Positions 13,027 through 20,555 of a stretch of 39,275 nt of DNA are shown here, piece by piece (within the stretch, counting starts at the first letter, position 1; each line of letters begins with the position of its first letter). Source of the DNA: Pyrolobus sp. (GTDB lineage: Archaea; Thermoproteota; Thermoprotei_A; Sulfolobales; Pyrodictiaceae). The position numbers and the translations under genes were made by a program. Below the pieces are notes generated by a model. That model ran no database searches. It had not been told where the DNA came from and was given only the letters and a program-made list of their open reading frames with translations. The stretch lies in NCBI GenBank assembly GCA_015521195.1, contig WAOO01000127.1, forward strand, positions 1 through 39,275. Direction: 5' to 3'.

Positions 13027-13844
13027 CGGGGGGCTCTGCTATAGCGAGTGTAGGGATTGCAGCTAGGCTTGATCGTCCAGACGCGTTGAGGTGTGCAAGC
13101 AGCATAGTCGGTATGTTTCGCGAGATGGGGCTTAAGGTCGAAATCGAATACTTCCTTTACAAGCGGCTTAAAATGCTGCTACGAGAAAACCTCGGTGATA
13201 GTGTTAAACCCGTACTTGTAACCGGTCTCGCAAAGAACGACCTAGTTGTTGTCGTTGGAGGTGATGGTACACTTCTTCGTCTCCTCCACTATCTCGAGAG
13301 TGATGTGAAAGTTGTTGGTGTGCGTGTGGGGAGACGGGGCTTTCTAATGAACTTCGAGTGTAAAACACGAGACCTAGAAGACATCGCTAGCGGTAGGTAT
13401 CGATTCAAACGTATTCACCGCCTTATAGTGGACGGTGTTCATGCGCCTCCCGCGGTAAACGAGGTTGTAGTCTCTGCTGCTAGAGGAAAAACCGTAGCAT
13501 TGGAGCTAAAAGTATACTGCAGCAAGGAACATGCAAACCTAGAGTTTAGGGGCGATGGTATCATTATATCAACGCCCATAGGTAGTTATGCGTACAACCT
13601 TTCCGCAAAAGGCCCCTTACTCTATTGCGACAATTGCGTTGTTTTAACGCCTTTAAACCCCATGCCTGCCGACGTATACCCAATCGTACTAAACTCGAGC
13701 TGCAAAATAGAAGTTAGCGTTGTTGAAGGATACAGGGCGCCTTGGCTCATCATTGACGGCCAATACGCAATAACCATACCTCTCGGCTCCAGATTCGTAG
13801 TTGAAACCGGCTACGATGTACTAGTAGCGTCGAAAAAAGGCTAA
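13017..13844 (+). CDS. nadK: NAD kinase
   Basis: NAD kinase phosphorylates NAD to NADP. The 275-residue product has the glycine-rich VVVGGDGTLLRLL near residues 77-89, GRRGFLMNF, VNEVVVSAARGKT, and the nucleotide-binding GDGIIISTPIGSYAYNLSAKGP near 179-200, equivalent to the TPTGSTAY motif of the family. The TTG at 13017 is the only suitable in-frame start before the first beta strand (SVGIAARLDRP), and it has GGGG about 7 nt upstream. It diverges from the Trm5-like gene with overlapping or nearly overlapping starts. A tRNA gene follows 53 nt downstream. Confidence 0.93.
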   Translation: MVTTGGSAIASVGIAARLDRPDALRCASSIVGMFREMGLKVEIEYFLYKRLKMLLRENLGDSVKPVLVTGLAKNDLVVVVGGDGTLLRLLHYLESDVKVVGVRVGRRGFLMNFECKTRDLEDIASGRYRFKRIHRLIVDGVHAPPAVNEVVVSAARGKTVALELKVYCSKEHANLEFRGDGIIISTPIGSYAYNLSAKGPLLYCDNCVVLTPLNPMPADVYPIVLNSSCKIEVSVVEGYRAPWLIIDGQYAITIPLGSRFVVETGYDVLVASKKG

Positions 13845-13859
13845 AATCGAGGCAGCATG

Positions 13860-13867
13860 TTTAAAAA
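13860..13867 (+). promoter_or_regulatory. TATA box of tRNA-Arg
   Basis: TTTAAAAA ends 30 nt before the first base of the tRNA, the expected archaeal spacing for transcription starting a few bases ahead of the mature 5' end. Confidence 0.55.
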
Positions 13868-13897
13868 GCCCGGCGAGCGGAAGGGTTAGACGGATGT

Positions 13898-13975
<78 letters not shown>

Positions 13976-13982
13976 CATCATC

Positions 13983-14004
13983 CTAGATTAGGTCTAGATT
14001 AGGT
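13983..14004 (+). repeat. Tandem 11-bp direct repeat
   Basis: CTAGATTAGGT occurs twice in perfect tandem just downstream of tRNA-Arg and ends 8 nt before the next gene's start. The second copy supplies part of that gene's GGTG ribosome-binding sequence. It may be a regulatory site or an accident of slippage. Confidence 0.8.
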
Positions 14005-14012
14005 GTTGTAAT

Positions 14013-14849
14013 GTGGTGCGGCGCCGTTCAAGACGTTCCTCTAGGACATCCTCTAATGTCAAGTCTGCGTCGAGAAGTTCAAAACAACGTACTTCTTCGA
14101 CGCGTAGAGTTTCACTGAAACCTTTAGGAAGGTCTTATGTGACGGATGCACTTGTCGAGGCTATAGCGGCTGAGATAGTCGATAGGCTTGCGCTAGAAGA
14201 TATAGGTATCAGTGCAGCTGAGATAGTTGATGTTATAAGGCCTATTGTCGAAAGCATAGCGGACCAGTATTCTAGTAGGCCGAGTAAGGAGCAGATACTG
14301 AATAGAATATTGCGTCATCAGGATAAATTACTAGAGATTATTGCTGCCTATCTGCTAGAAACCCGAGAGGAGATTAACGAAATGCAACTTGAGTTTGTAG
14401 TGTACAACTCGTCCCCCCAGGTAGTTGCTAGATATATTCAACGCCTCTATGAGCTGGCGAAGAGGCTTGGACGTGAAGACCTAATTGAGATTTTAAGATC
14501 GAAGTGGTTGGAATCGGGATACGCGACACCATATCAGTGCCCGGTATGCGGCTTTTACGCCCTGACGCCGGAGTTCACCTGTATAGTCTGTGGCGCTGAG
14601 GTCGACGAAGACGACTATAAGGAGTTCATAGGTTTCAATGAGCTTCTAAGCCAGTTTGCTAGCGAAAGCAGCGTCGAAGATATTATGGATGTTCTTGCGG
14701 AAAAGAGGATAGCCTATGACGGCTCGAGACTACTGCCTCCTTCTAAAGCATCACGTAATATGATGTTCTTTAAGCTTGACGAGAAGGAGATTAAGGCCCT
14801 CGAAGAAACTCTGGCACGTAAAAAGGGTGCCATGCGGCATGGTGTATGA
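14013..14849 (+). CDS. Zinc-ribbon protein with Arg/Ser-rich N-terminus, unknown function
   Basis: I do not recognise this 278-residue protein. Residues 2-40 are an Arg/Ser-rich, presumably disordered basic tail. The middle is a long helical domain of about 130 residues (for example EIVDVIRPIVESIADQY and YIQRLYELAKRLGREDL). A CPVCGF-x8-CIVCG zinc ribbon lies near residues 174-191, and an acidic helical end follows. The basic tail plus zinc ribbon suggests contact with nucleic acid or the ribosome. The start is GTG 14013 or the adjoining GTG 14016. Its 3' end overlaps the next gene by 11 nt, so the two products probably work together. Confidence 0.65.
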   Translation: MVRRRSRRSSRTSSNVKSASRSSKQRTSSTRRVSLKPLGRSYVTDALVEAIAAEIVDRLALEDIGISAAEIVDVIRPIVESIADQYSSRPSKEQILNRILRHQDKLLEIIAAYLLETREEINEMQLEFVVYNSSPQVVARYIQRLYELAKRLGREDLIEILRSKWLESGYATPYQCPVCGFYALTPEFTCIVCGAEVDEDDYKEFIGFNELLSQFASESSVEDIMDVLAEKRIAYDGSRLLPPSKASRNMMFFKLDEKEIKALEETLARKKGAMRHGV

Positions 14850-15255
14850 TGTGAAAAGGGGCGGGAGTAGGTCCGTTGAAAGGATTATTAAGACGAATAA
14901 CGCGGTGCTTGTAATCGTATATGATTCACGTAGTAACGAGAGGAAGTATATCCGTATGTTGACCGAGAATATTGCACCTGCCTTTGAACCTGAAGTTCCG
15001 GTGCTACGCATAGATCTCAGCGAACTGAATGAGGATGAGGTGCGCGAGTTGCTACGCATTCTGGAGATACGGAAGGTCGATGTATTACCGCTTCTTAGGC
15101 TCTACTATCAGGGTAAACCGGTTTGGAATCAATACGGGCTGTTCTACGATTATAGCGTTGATAGAGAGGCGTTGAGGCAGGGCCTGTGGGTTTCTCTAGA
15201 AGCATGGGGGTTGACTCCACGGCAACTAGGCATTAGGTTGGCGAAAATGTATTAA
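14839..15255 (+). CDS. Thioredoxin-fold-like protein without cysteines, unknown function
   Basis: The 138-residue product starts at the ATG at 14839, overlapping the upstream zinc-ribbon gene by 11 nt. The order of predicted elements resembles a thioredoxin fold: strand AVLVIVYDS, a helix beginning RSNERKYIRML, strand VPVLRIDLS, a helix, and then VLPLLRLYYQGKPVW, which recalls the cis-proline and following strand of thioredoxins. At the place of the redox CxxC the sequence reads DSRS, and the protein contains no cysteine. The fold assignment is tentative. Overlap with its neighbour points to a stable two-protein complex. Confidence 0.6.
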   Translation: MVYDVKRGGSRSVERIIKTNNAVLVIVYDSRSNERKYIRMLTENIAPAFEPEVPVLRIDLSELNEDEVRELLRILEIRKVDVLPLLRLYYQGKPVWNQYGLFYDYSVDREALRQGLWVSLEAWGLTPRQLGIRLAKMY

Positions 15256-15258
15256 AAT

Positions 15259-16212
15259 TTAAGACAAGTGTTCGTTTCGCCGCGCGTATAGCCGGGTGTA
15301 GAGCTCCTTTAGCAGCTTCAGAGGGCTGTAGATATACTCGGGGCTCTTATGCTGCAATTTTAATATTTCTTTGTCTATTAGATTGCAGATTTCAAGATTT
15401 CTTAGCGATTTGTCAAAATATAGATATGCCAGTGTCGTGTAATCCTGAGACGTGTATGTCAAAGGTAGTACTATACACGCTTCTCTTTTACAAGTCTTGA
15501 TTTTGAGTATGGCCCGCGTTAACCCTATGAATGTTGCTCCGAGAAGCCACTGTGAAACGTAATCCGGCGTATAAGGTAAGAGTATGAGCCTGGCTGCACC
15601 ATCATTAGTGTTTAACACGGCTTCAAGCACATTGAGAAAGTGTTGAGCCCCCTCAACTAAGACATTGCCATATCCTTTTTCCTCTAAAACAACTAGCTCT
15701 AGGTGAAGAGTTGCATTATGAGCGTTTGTGATTTTATTCAAGTATTTTGAGGATAAATCTATATGTGTGTCTATCTTATTTTTGTTTTCTTTTTGTGTAA
15801 TTGGTTGAACTATGAGTAACTTTATGCGTCTAAACCTGTGTACTAAGGCTATCCGAGGTAGGTGCTTAGAAGCTAATAATATCAGTGCTAGGCTAAGGTG
15901 GGGGACGCAGGTGTCATACACTACCTCTAGTGTATGGTACTCGTGCAGCCTATCTAGTGTGGCTTCTCTCAATGTCCTTCTAAACGCCTTTAGAAGGCTG
16001 CGCTGAAGGCATTCTAGGCATAATTTTTCGCCGGAATCCATGCGGTAGTATATTGCTTTTCGTCTCCGACATCTGCTGCAGGATGGTATTGCGTGCTTAC
16101 AGAGTGCCCCGGGTAATGTTTTTATAGAAGTGTATCCGTCCTTCCTACGTGGAAGGCTTGGAGGGTGACGAGAGATGGCCCGTGCGGTTGGCCCCGCGGA
16201 GCCTACGGGCAT
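15259..16212 (-). CDS. Degenerate TtuA/Ncs6-like protein: zinc ribbon kept, PP-loop lost (start uncertain)
   Basis: The recognisable protein begins with a zinc ribbon, [14 protein letters not shown], followed by GEKLCLECL and a helix [12 protein letters not shown]. This arrangement is typical of the N-terminus of the TIGR00269/TtuA/Ncs6 tRNA 2-thiolation enzymes. In those enzymes an ATP-binding SGGxDS loop follows; here the equivalent segment reads [13 protein letters not shown], so the PP-loop is missing. The C-terminal half is AT-rich, lysine- and asparagine-richer and poorly conserved in appearance. No in-frame ATG, GTG or TTG lies between the zinc ribbon and the divergent thermosome promoter. 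The nominal ATG at 16212 is inside the thermosome coding region, while the ATG at 16041 would drop the first cysteine pair. It ends 3 nt from the convergent gene at 15255. Confidence 0.5.
   Translation of the reverse strand: MPVGSAGPTARAISRHPPSLPRRKDGYTSIKTLPGALCKHAIPSCSRCRRRKAIYYRMDSGEKLCLECLQRSLLKAFRRTLREATLDRLHEYHTLEVVYDTCVPHLSLALILLASKHLPRIALVHRFRRIKLLIVQPITQKENKNKIDTHIDLSSKYLNKITNAHNATLHLELVVLEEKGYGNVLVEGAQHFLNVLEAVLNTNDGAARLILLPYTPDYVSQWLLGATFIGLTRAILKIKTCKREACIVLPLTYTSQDYTTLAYLYFDKSLRNLEICNLIDKEILKLQHKSPEYIYSPLKLLKELYTRLYARRNEHLS
16118..16126 (+). promoter_or_regulatory. TATA box of thermosome gene
   Basis: GTTTTTATA lies about 50 nt before the ATG and predicts transcription start near 16150. 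Read on the other strand the same bases give TATAAAAAC, so this element may also serve the divergent TtuA-like gene. Confidence 0.55.
16140..16156. promoter_or_regulatory. Inverted repeat at thermosome transcription start
   Basis: CCTTCC and GGAAGG form a perfect 6-bp inverted repeat separated by TACGT. It lies between the TATA box and the GGAGGGTGA ribosome-binding sequence (16160-16168), across the expected transcription start. The position fits an operator for a dimeric repressor. Whether a protein binds it is unknown. Confidence 0.5.
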
Positions 16213-17878
16213 ACCAGTGTTGGTGCTCAAAGAGGGCACCCAGAGGACGTACGGCCGTGACGCGCTAAGAATGAACATAATGGCTGTACGCGCTATTGCA
16301 GAGACGCTTAGGACCACCTACGGACCCAAGGGTATGGACAAGATGCTTGTTGACAGTCTCGGCGAGATAACCATAACCAATGATGGTGCGACTATCCTCG
16401 ATAAGATGGACATACAGCATCCGGCTGCAAAGATGGTTGTCCAGATTGCCAAGGGTCAGGATGAGGAGGTTGGCGACGGTACAAAGACTGCGGTGATATT
16501 TGCGGGTGAGCTTCTAAGGAACGCCGAGGAGCTGCTCGACAAGGATATACACCCGACAATCATTGTCAGCGGCTATAAGAAAGCTATGGAGGCCGCCATA
16601 AACAAGCTTTATGAGATCGCAGAGCCCATCGACATCAACAATGATGAGATCCTGAAGAAAATCGCTATGACCAGCCTTACCAGCAAAGCCGTCCATGGTG
16701 CAAGGGAGTATCTTGCCGAGATTGCGGTCAAGGCGGTTAAGCAGATTGCGGAGAAGAGAGGCGACAAGTGGTACATCGATCTAGACACGATTCAGATTAT
16801 AAAGAAGCATGGTGGAAGCCTGCGTGACAGCCAGCTCATCAATGGCGTAGTAATCGACAAGGAGGTTGTGCACCCAGCGATGCCAAAGAGGGTTGAGAAC
16901 GCGTTCATCGTGCTGCTCGACGCGCCGCTGGAGGTCGAGAAGCCTGAGATAGACGCGGAGATCAGGATTAACGACCCTGCGTTGCTCAAGAAGTTCCTCG
17001 AGGAGGAAGAGAGGATACTCGAAGAGATGGTTAACAAGATCTATGAGGTTGCTAAGCAGAGGATTGAGAGGGAGGGCTACGAGCTAGGCAAGAACGCCGG
17101 TATAGTCGTCTTCTGCCAGAAGGGTATTGATGAGGTTGCGCAGCACTTCCTGGCCAAGAAGGGCATCATGGCCGTTAGGAGGGTGAAGAGGAGCGACATG
17201 GAGAAGCTGGCGCGTGCGACTGGCGCAAGGATAGTGAGCAACATTGATGACCTGACGCCGGACGACCTGGGCTTCGCAGGGCTCGTCGAGGAGCGTAAGG
17301 TCGGCGAAGACAAGATGGTGTTCGTCGAGAAGTGCAAGAACCCAAGGTCTGTGACGATCCTGCTGCGCGGCGGCCTTGAGAGGCTTGTTGACGAGGCCGA
17401 GCGTAGCATTAGGGACGCGCTAAGCGCCGTCGCCGATGCAATAAGGGACGGTAAGATTGTTGCTGGCGGAGGAGCTGTTGAGGTCGAGCTTGCCAAGTAC
17501 CTGCGCGAGCTTGCGCCAAAGATTGGCGGCAAGGAGCAGCTAGCTGTCGAGGCGTTCGCGAAAGCCCTAGAGGCCCTGCCGATGGCGCTGGCTGAAAACG
17601 CGGGTCTCGACCCAATCGAGATAATCATGAAGCTACGTGCGGCGCATGAGAAGCCCGATGGCAAGTGGTATGGTATCGATGTGTTCACAGGTGACATCAA
17701 GAACATGATGGAGCTGGGTGTCATAGAGCCAGTAAGCGTCAAGGCTAACGCCATCAAGGCAGGCACTGAGGCAGCAACAATGATACTGAGGATTGATGAT
17801 GTGATTGCTGCGGCCAGGAAGGAGGAGGAAGAGGAGAAGAAGGGAGAGGAGAAGAAAGAAGAGGAGGAAGAGAAGTAG
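16175..17878 (+). CDS. ths: Thermosome (group II chaperonin) subunit
   Basis: The thermosome is the archaeal ATP-driven folding chamber. This 567-residue subunit has the standard order of domains. The N-terminal equatorial part contains [14 protein letters not shown] and [21 protein letters not shown]. The nucleotide motif [15 protein letters not shown] lies near residues 99-113. An intermediate and apical domain follows ([22 protein letters not shown]), and the second equatorial part has [15 protein letters not shown]. The last 25 residues are an almost pure Glu/Lys tail, probably flexible and facing the cavity. The ATG at 16175 has GGAGGGTGA 6 nt upstream, the strongest ribosome-binding sequence in the window, and the codon choice is strict, both in line with high expression. 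Upstream lie a TATA box and an inverted repeat. Confidence 0.98.
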   Translation: MARAVGPAEPTGIPVLVLKEGTQRTYGRDALRMNIMAVRAIAETLRTTYGPKGMDKMLVDSLGEITITNDGATILDKMDIQHPAAKMVVQIAKGQDEEVGDGTKTAVIFAGELLRNAEELLDKDIHPTIIVSGYKKAMEAAINKLYEIAEPIDINNDEILKKIAMTSLTSKAVHGAREYLAEIAVKAVKQIAEKRGDKWYIDLDTIQIIKKHGGSLRDSQLINGVVIDKEVVHPAMPKRVENAFIVLLDAPLEVEKPEIDAEIRINDPALLKKFLEEEERILEEMVNKIYEVAKQRIEREGYELGKNAGIVVFCQKGIDEVAQHFLAKKGIMAVRRVKRSDMEKLARATGARIVSNIDDLTPDDLGFAGLVEERKVGEDKMVFVEKCKNPRSVTILLRGGLERLVDEAERSIRDALSAVADAIRDGKIVAGGGAVEVELAKYLRELAPKIGGKEQLAVEAFAKALEALPMALAENAGLDPIEIIMKLRAAHEKPDGKWYGIDVFTGDIKNMMELGVIEPVSVKANAIKAGTEAATMILRIDDVIAAARKEEEEEKKGEEKKEEEEEK

Positions 17879-17932
17879 ATGCACTCGTTTTAGCCTCTAT
17901 TCTTCCCCTATGCTGCTTTTTGGGAGACCAGG

Positions 17933-18535
17933 GTGGCGTTTATACTCGTTGTTGCTGGCGTACCGGGTGTCGGTAAGAGTACCCTTGCTTCTAGGCTAGT
18001 TAGGGCGCTTAACCTGCGGTATACGGGTATAGCTGAAACCGCCTTAGAGGAGGGTGCATGGAGCCAATATGACCCTAAACGTAGAACGTTTTATATCGAG
18101 TTTGAAAAGACGGCCCTAGCGTTAAGAAGACGTGCTAGGCGTTATGCAAGGTTGCTTATCGAAGCCACCGAGGTTGTAACCGTCTGGGAGGCGGGTCTAG
18201 AGCCTATAGCGATGATAATCCTTCGTTCTAATCCTATTGTGCTGTATGAGCGTCTAAAGCGTCGTGAATGGCCCTTAGTCAAGCTCGTTGAGAACATTGA
18301 GGCGGAGTTCATCGGCGTGGTTGCTAGGCAGGCTATAGACCTTTTTGGCGAAAAGCGTGTATGTGAAATTGATACTAGCAAGCGTTCACCGTCGGAGGTT
18401 CTGGGTGCGGCTTTAAAGTTCTTAAAAGAGTTTGACCCGAGCAGCTGCGATAGAATAGACTGGACGCTTGACGATATGGCTTCAGATTTCGTCTTGAAGC
18501 TTGCTAGCAAGCTCGGCTACCGGGATGTATGCTAG
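17933..18535 (+). CDS. AK6/Fap7-like adenylate kinase family ATPase
   Basis: This 200-residue P-loop protein resembles the AK6/hCINAP/Fap7 family, atypical adenylate kinases that act in small-subunit ribosome maturation in eukaryotes and archaea. Walker A is GVPGVGKSTLASRL near residues 9-22. The family-specific stretch ILRSNPIVLYERLKRREWP and KLVENIEAEFIGVVARQA follow, and a late strand reads VCEIDTS. The GTG start at 17933 has GGGAG upstream. About 35 C-terminal residues beyond the usual end of the family share DNA with the 3' end of the convergent HerA gene (54-nt overlap). It lies 54 nt after the thermosome gene; the T-rich spacer may hold the thermosome terminator. Confidence 0.85.
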   Translation: MAFILVVAGVPGVGKSTLASRLVRALNLRYTGIAETALEEGAWSQYDPKRRTFYIEFEKTALALRRRARRYARLLIEATEVVTVWEAGLEPIAMIILRSNPIVLYERLKRREWPLVKLVENIEAEFIGVVARQAIDLFGEKRVCEIDTSKRSPSEVLGAALKFLKEFDPSSCDRIDWTLDDMASDFVLKLASKLGYRDVC

Positions 18536-20038
18536 CTGCGGCGTTTCTAGCTGGGGTGTGTCGATTATAGCGTGTCCTACAGGTAGTCTAGAGAGTTTGA
18601 CGCGCAGTTCTTGCGGTATGCTCATGCTTCTTGATACTACAGCTATATCCTGGGCGCTTTTCAGTGTGTGAACAATCCTTATGTTCGTGTTTTTCAAGAC
18701 GCTGGGGTGGAGCGATGAGGGCGATTGTGTAACGATTATCAATCCAAGTTTTCGCTTACGTGCCTCTGCCAATATGGATGGTATCGTCCTAGTATCGTTT
18801 GAGGCTATGTTGTGAGCCTCCTCGATAACAACGATTGTGTTCAGCGTTGTATTCCTGCTTAACGCTGTATAGTATAGGAATGCGAGGAACATTTTCACGT
18901 ATACCCTGCGCAGTGGCATCAGAAGTATCCTGTCCACCCTTACGACGGTTATCCCTCTTTCACTCATCTTCATGAGGGTGCCTTTAACACTGAAGTACTT
19001 CCTGCCTTCTCCGGTTACAAGACTCCTCAACCTGCGTTCAAGAGCAGCTCGTATTTCGAGCTCAGCGCGCGAAGGTACAGCCTGCTGCACCTCAACCGTT
19101 GCTAGAAGCGCGTCTGTGAATTCTTCAAGCTCATTCGGTATCACGTCTCTCCTCTTCATCGACTTTAACGCTTGATAGAGAAGCATCGACTGGTGGCGTG
19201 TGAGGTCAAAAGCATCTTCTAGCACGTTGACAGTTATCTCTATGTCGAGATTATCGGGTATAATCGGGAGGGGCGGGGGGTCGAGCTCTTGGTATTCTGC
19301 ACCTATCTTCTTAAGGTTTGAGGGGTATTCGCCATGCCAGTCAAACACTATTACGTTCACGTGTCTGCCAAGCTGTGATATTATAAAGGTTGTCGTAGTT
19401 GTCTTACCGGAGCCTGTTGTGCCAAAGACTCCCGTATGCCTCCAGAATTCATCGACGCTTGCATATATTGGTCGTCTATCCTCTATGCGCTTGCCTATGA
19501 GTATCTCGCCTCTTGTTACAACCTGGTCCTGTCCTAGCTCTACACCGGGCAGCAGGTTTGAAGGGATAATTGTATCGCCCCTCCCGCCCTTCAGGACGGT
19601 TTCCAGGTTTCCGCTATGCACACGGATATCGGCTTCGGGGAATAGGCCTTCCAGCAGCTTCTCCAGCTTATCGTCGGGGGGCAGTATCACGTACAGATTG
19701 CAGCCGGTTCTCGAACACGTAGAGGCTATTGTTGCGAAACCGTGGCTGAACCCTATGCTCCTCACAAGCTCTGATAGGAGCCTGAGGCGTGTCTCTATGA
19801 CTCTCTTAGGCGCGTCGCTAATCCTTATCTCGAAAATCTTGTAGTCAGACTGCCTTTTTATAAGTCTAGGGATGGTTGCAGCTGCTGCCGCCGCTCCAGC
19901 CATAATTGCCAATGGTGCAGTGCTCAGCGTAATGTGTAACGATGTAGGTGAAAGAGAGGCTGTCAGCAGGGTCAGTCCTGCCGCCGCTCCTGCTAGAGGG
20001 AGCATCATCGACATTCGCGGCTTGGAGCTGCTGGCCAT
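18482..20038 (-). CDS. HerA-type hexameric ATPase with N-terminal membrane segments
   Basis: The 518-residue protein is a HerA/FtsK-superfamily DNA translocase. Walker A is GVFGTTGSGKTTTT near residues 212-225, next to the HerA-typical VIVFDWHGEYP. Walker B is TIVVIEEAHNIA near 412-423. It is followed by a sensor-like LGLIIVTQSPSSLHP and an arginine-rich C-terminal part. Unlike the canonical HerA of the Mre11-Rad50-NurA operon, it begins with two hydrophobic stretches (about residues 12-30 and 36-51) and a domain of about 100 residues before the HAS-barrel-like section. No nurA, mre11 or rad50 is nearby. It may be a membrane-tethered DNA pump acting in segregation or conjugation-like transfer. 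The start is the ATG at 20038; rpo8 lies 63 nt upstream on the same strand. Confidence 0.88.
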   Translation of the reverse strand: MASSSKPRMSMMLPLAGAAAGLTLLTASLSPTSLHITLSTAPLAIMAGAAAAAATIPRLIKRQSDYKIFEIRISDAPKRVIETRLRLLSELVRSIGFSHGFATIASTCSRTGCNLYVILPPDDKLEKLLEGLFPEADIRVHSGNLETVLKGGRGDTIIPSNLLPGVELGQDQVVTRGEILIGKRIEDRRPIYASVDEFWRHTGVFGTTGSGKTTTTTFIISQLGRHVNVIVFDWHGEYPSNLKKIGAEYQELDPPPLPIIPDNLDIEITVNVLEDAFDLTRHQSMLLYQALKSMKRRDVIPNELEEFTDALLATVEVQQAVPSRAELEIRAALERRLRSLVTGEGRKYFSVKGTLMKMSERGITVVRVDRILLMPLRRVYVKMFLAFLYYTALSRNTTLNTIVVIEEAHNIASNDTRTIPSILAEARKRKLGLIIVTQSPSSLHPSVLKNTNIRIVHTLKSAQDIAVVSRSMSIPQELRVKLSRLPVGHAIIDTPQLETPQLAYIPVAELASKLQDEI

Positions 20039-20101
20039 GTACCCCCATATGCCCTGCCAAAAGGAAAACGTGGAGAGAGTGTAGCGAATATGGGCGAACT
20101 G

Positions 20102-20488
20102 CTAGTCGAGGGGGGCTACTCGCACGTACACTTTTTCAGTCGGTGTTAATGGCAGGGGTTCATCCTCATACAACACTACTAGTAGGCCTCCAATAGAGAG
20201 TATGTGTATCCACTGCTTCTCTTCACTGGGGTCCAATCCCTCATTCCTCTTAATGCTGACCACCGTTGCCCTCCCCACGAAGTCGATGCCGTCGCGGTAG
20301 TCTGGTATGCTCTTGGACAGCTGAAACTCTACCTTCTGGCCTTCGCGTAGCACGAAAAGCTCTTTATGAAGGTCCATTTTCACGACGTGCTTACCGTCCT
20401 CCGAGATTATCCTGCCAAGCAATATCTCTGGGATATTCTCCTGCGTTACGCTGTCGACGCGCCCCCTGAATCTTAGAACCTCGGCCAC
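20102..20488 (-). CDS. rpo8: RNA polymerase subunit Rpo8 (RpoG)
   Basis: This is the archaeal homolog of eukaryotic Rpb8, found in the TACK group and absent from Euryarchaeota. The 128-residue beta-barrel protein has EILLGRIISEDGKHVVKMDL, LREGQKVEFQLSKSIPDYRD, then GIDFVGRATVVSIK and a C-terminal LSIGGLLVVLY, which follow the order of crenarchaeal Rpo8. The GTG at 20488 gives MAEVLRFRGRV and is preferred; a GTG at 20497 would add three residues. A TATA-like GTTTAAAC at about 20525-20532 fits a leaderless or short-leader transcript. It shares a 67-bp divergent promoter region with tgt. Confidence 0.85.
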   Translation of the reverse strand: MAEVLRFRGRVDSVTQENIPEILLGRIISEDGKHVVKMDLHKELFVLREGQKVEFQLSKSIPDYRDGIDFVGRATVVSIKRNEGLDPSEEKQWIHILSIGGLLVVLYEDEPLPLTPTEKVYVRVAPLD

Positions 20489-20555
20489 TCTATACACCGG
20501 GCATATCGCGGCTGTATATAGGCCGTTTAAACCTGAACCTCCCGGGTGGCTAACG
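20489..20555. promoter_or_regulatory. Bidirectional promoter of rpo8 and tgt
   Basis: The spacer contains TATATA at 20515-20520 and the palindromic GTTTAAAC at 20525-20532. The second is placed to drive rpo8 on the minus strand, the first to drive tgt on the plus strand. GGGTGG at 20544-20549 is the ribosome-binding sequence for the apparent CTG start of tgt. Confidence 0.5.

Noticed and set aside
13983-14004. The tandem 11-bp repeat after tRNA-Arg as an integration (att) site.
   Set aside because: The repeat does not match the tRNA 3' end and no integrase or second copy is present, so it is listed only as a repeat.
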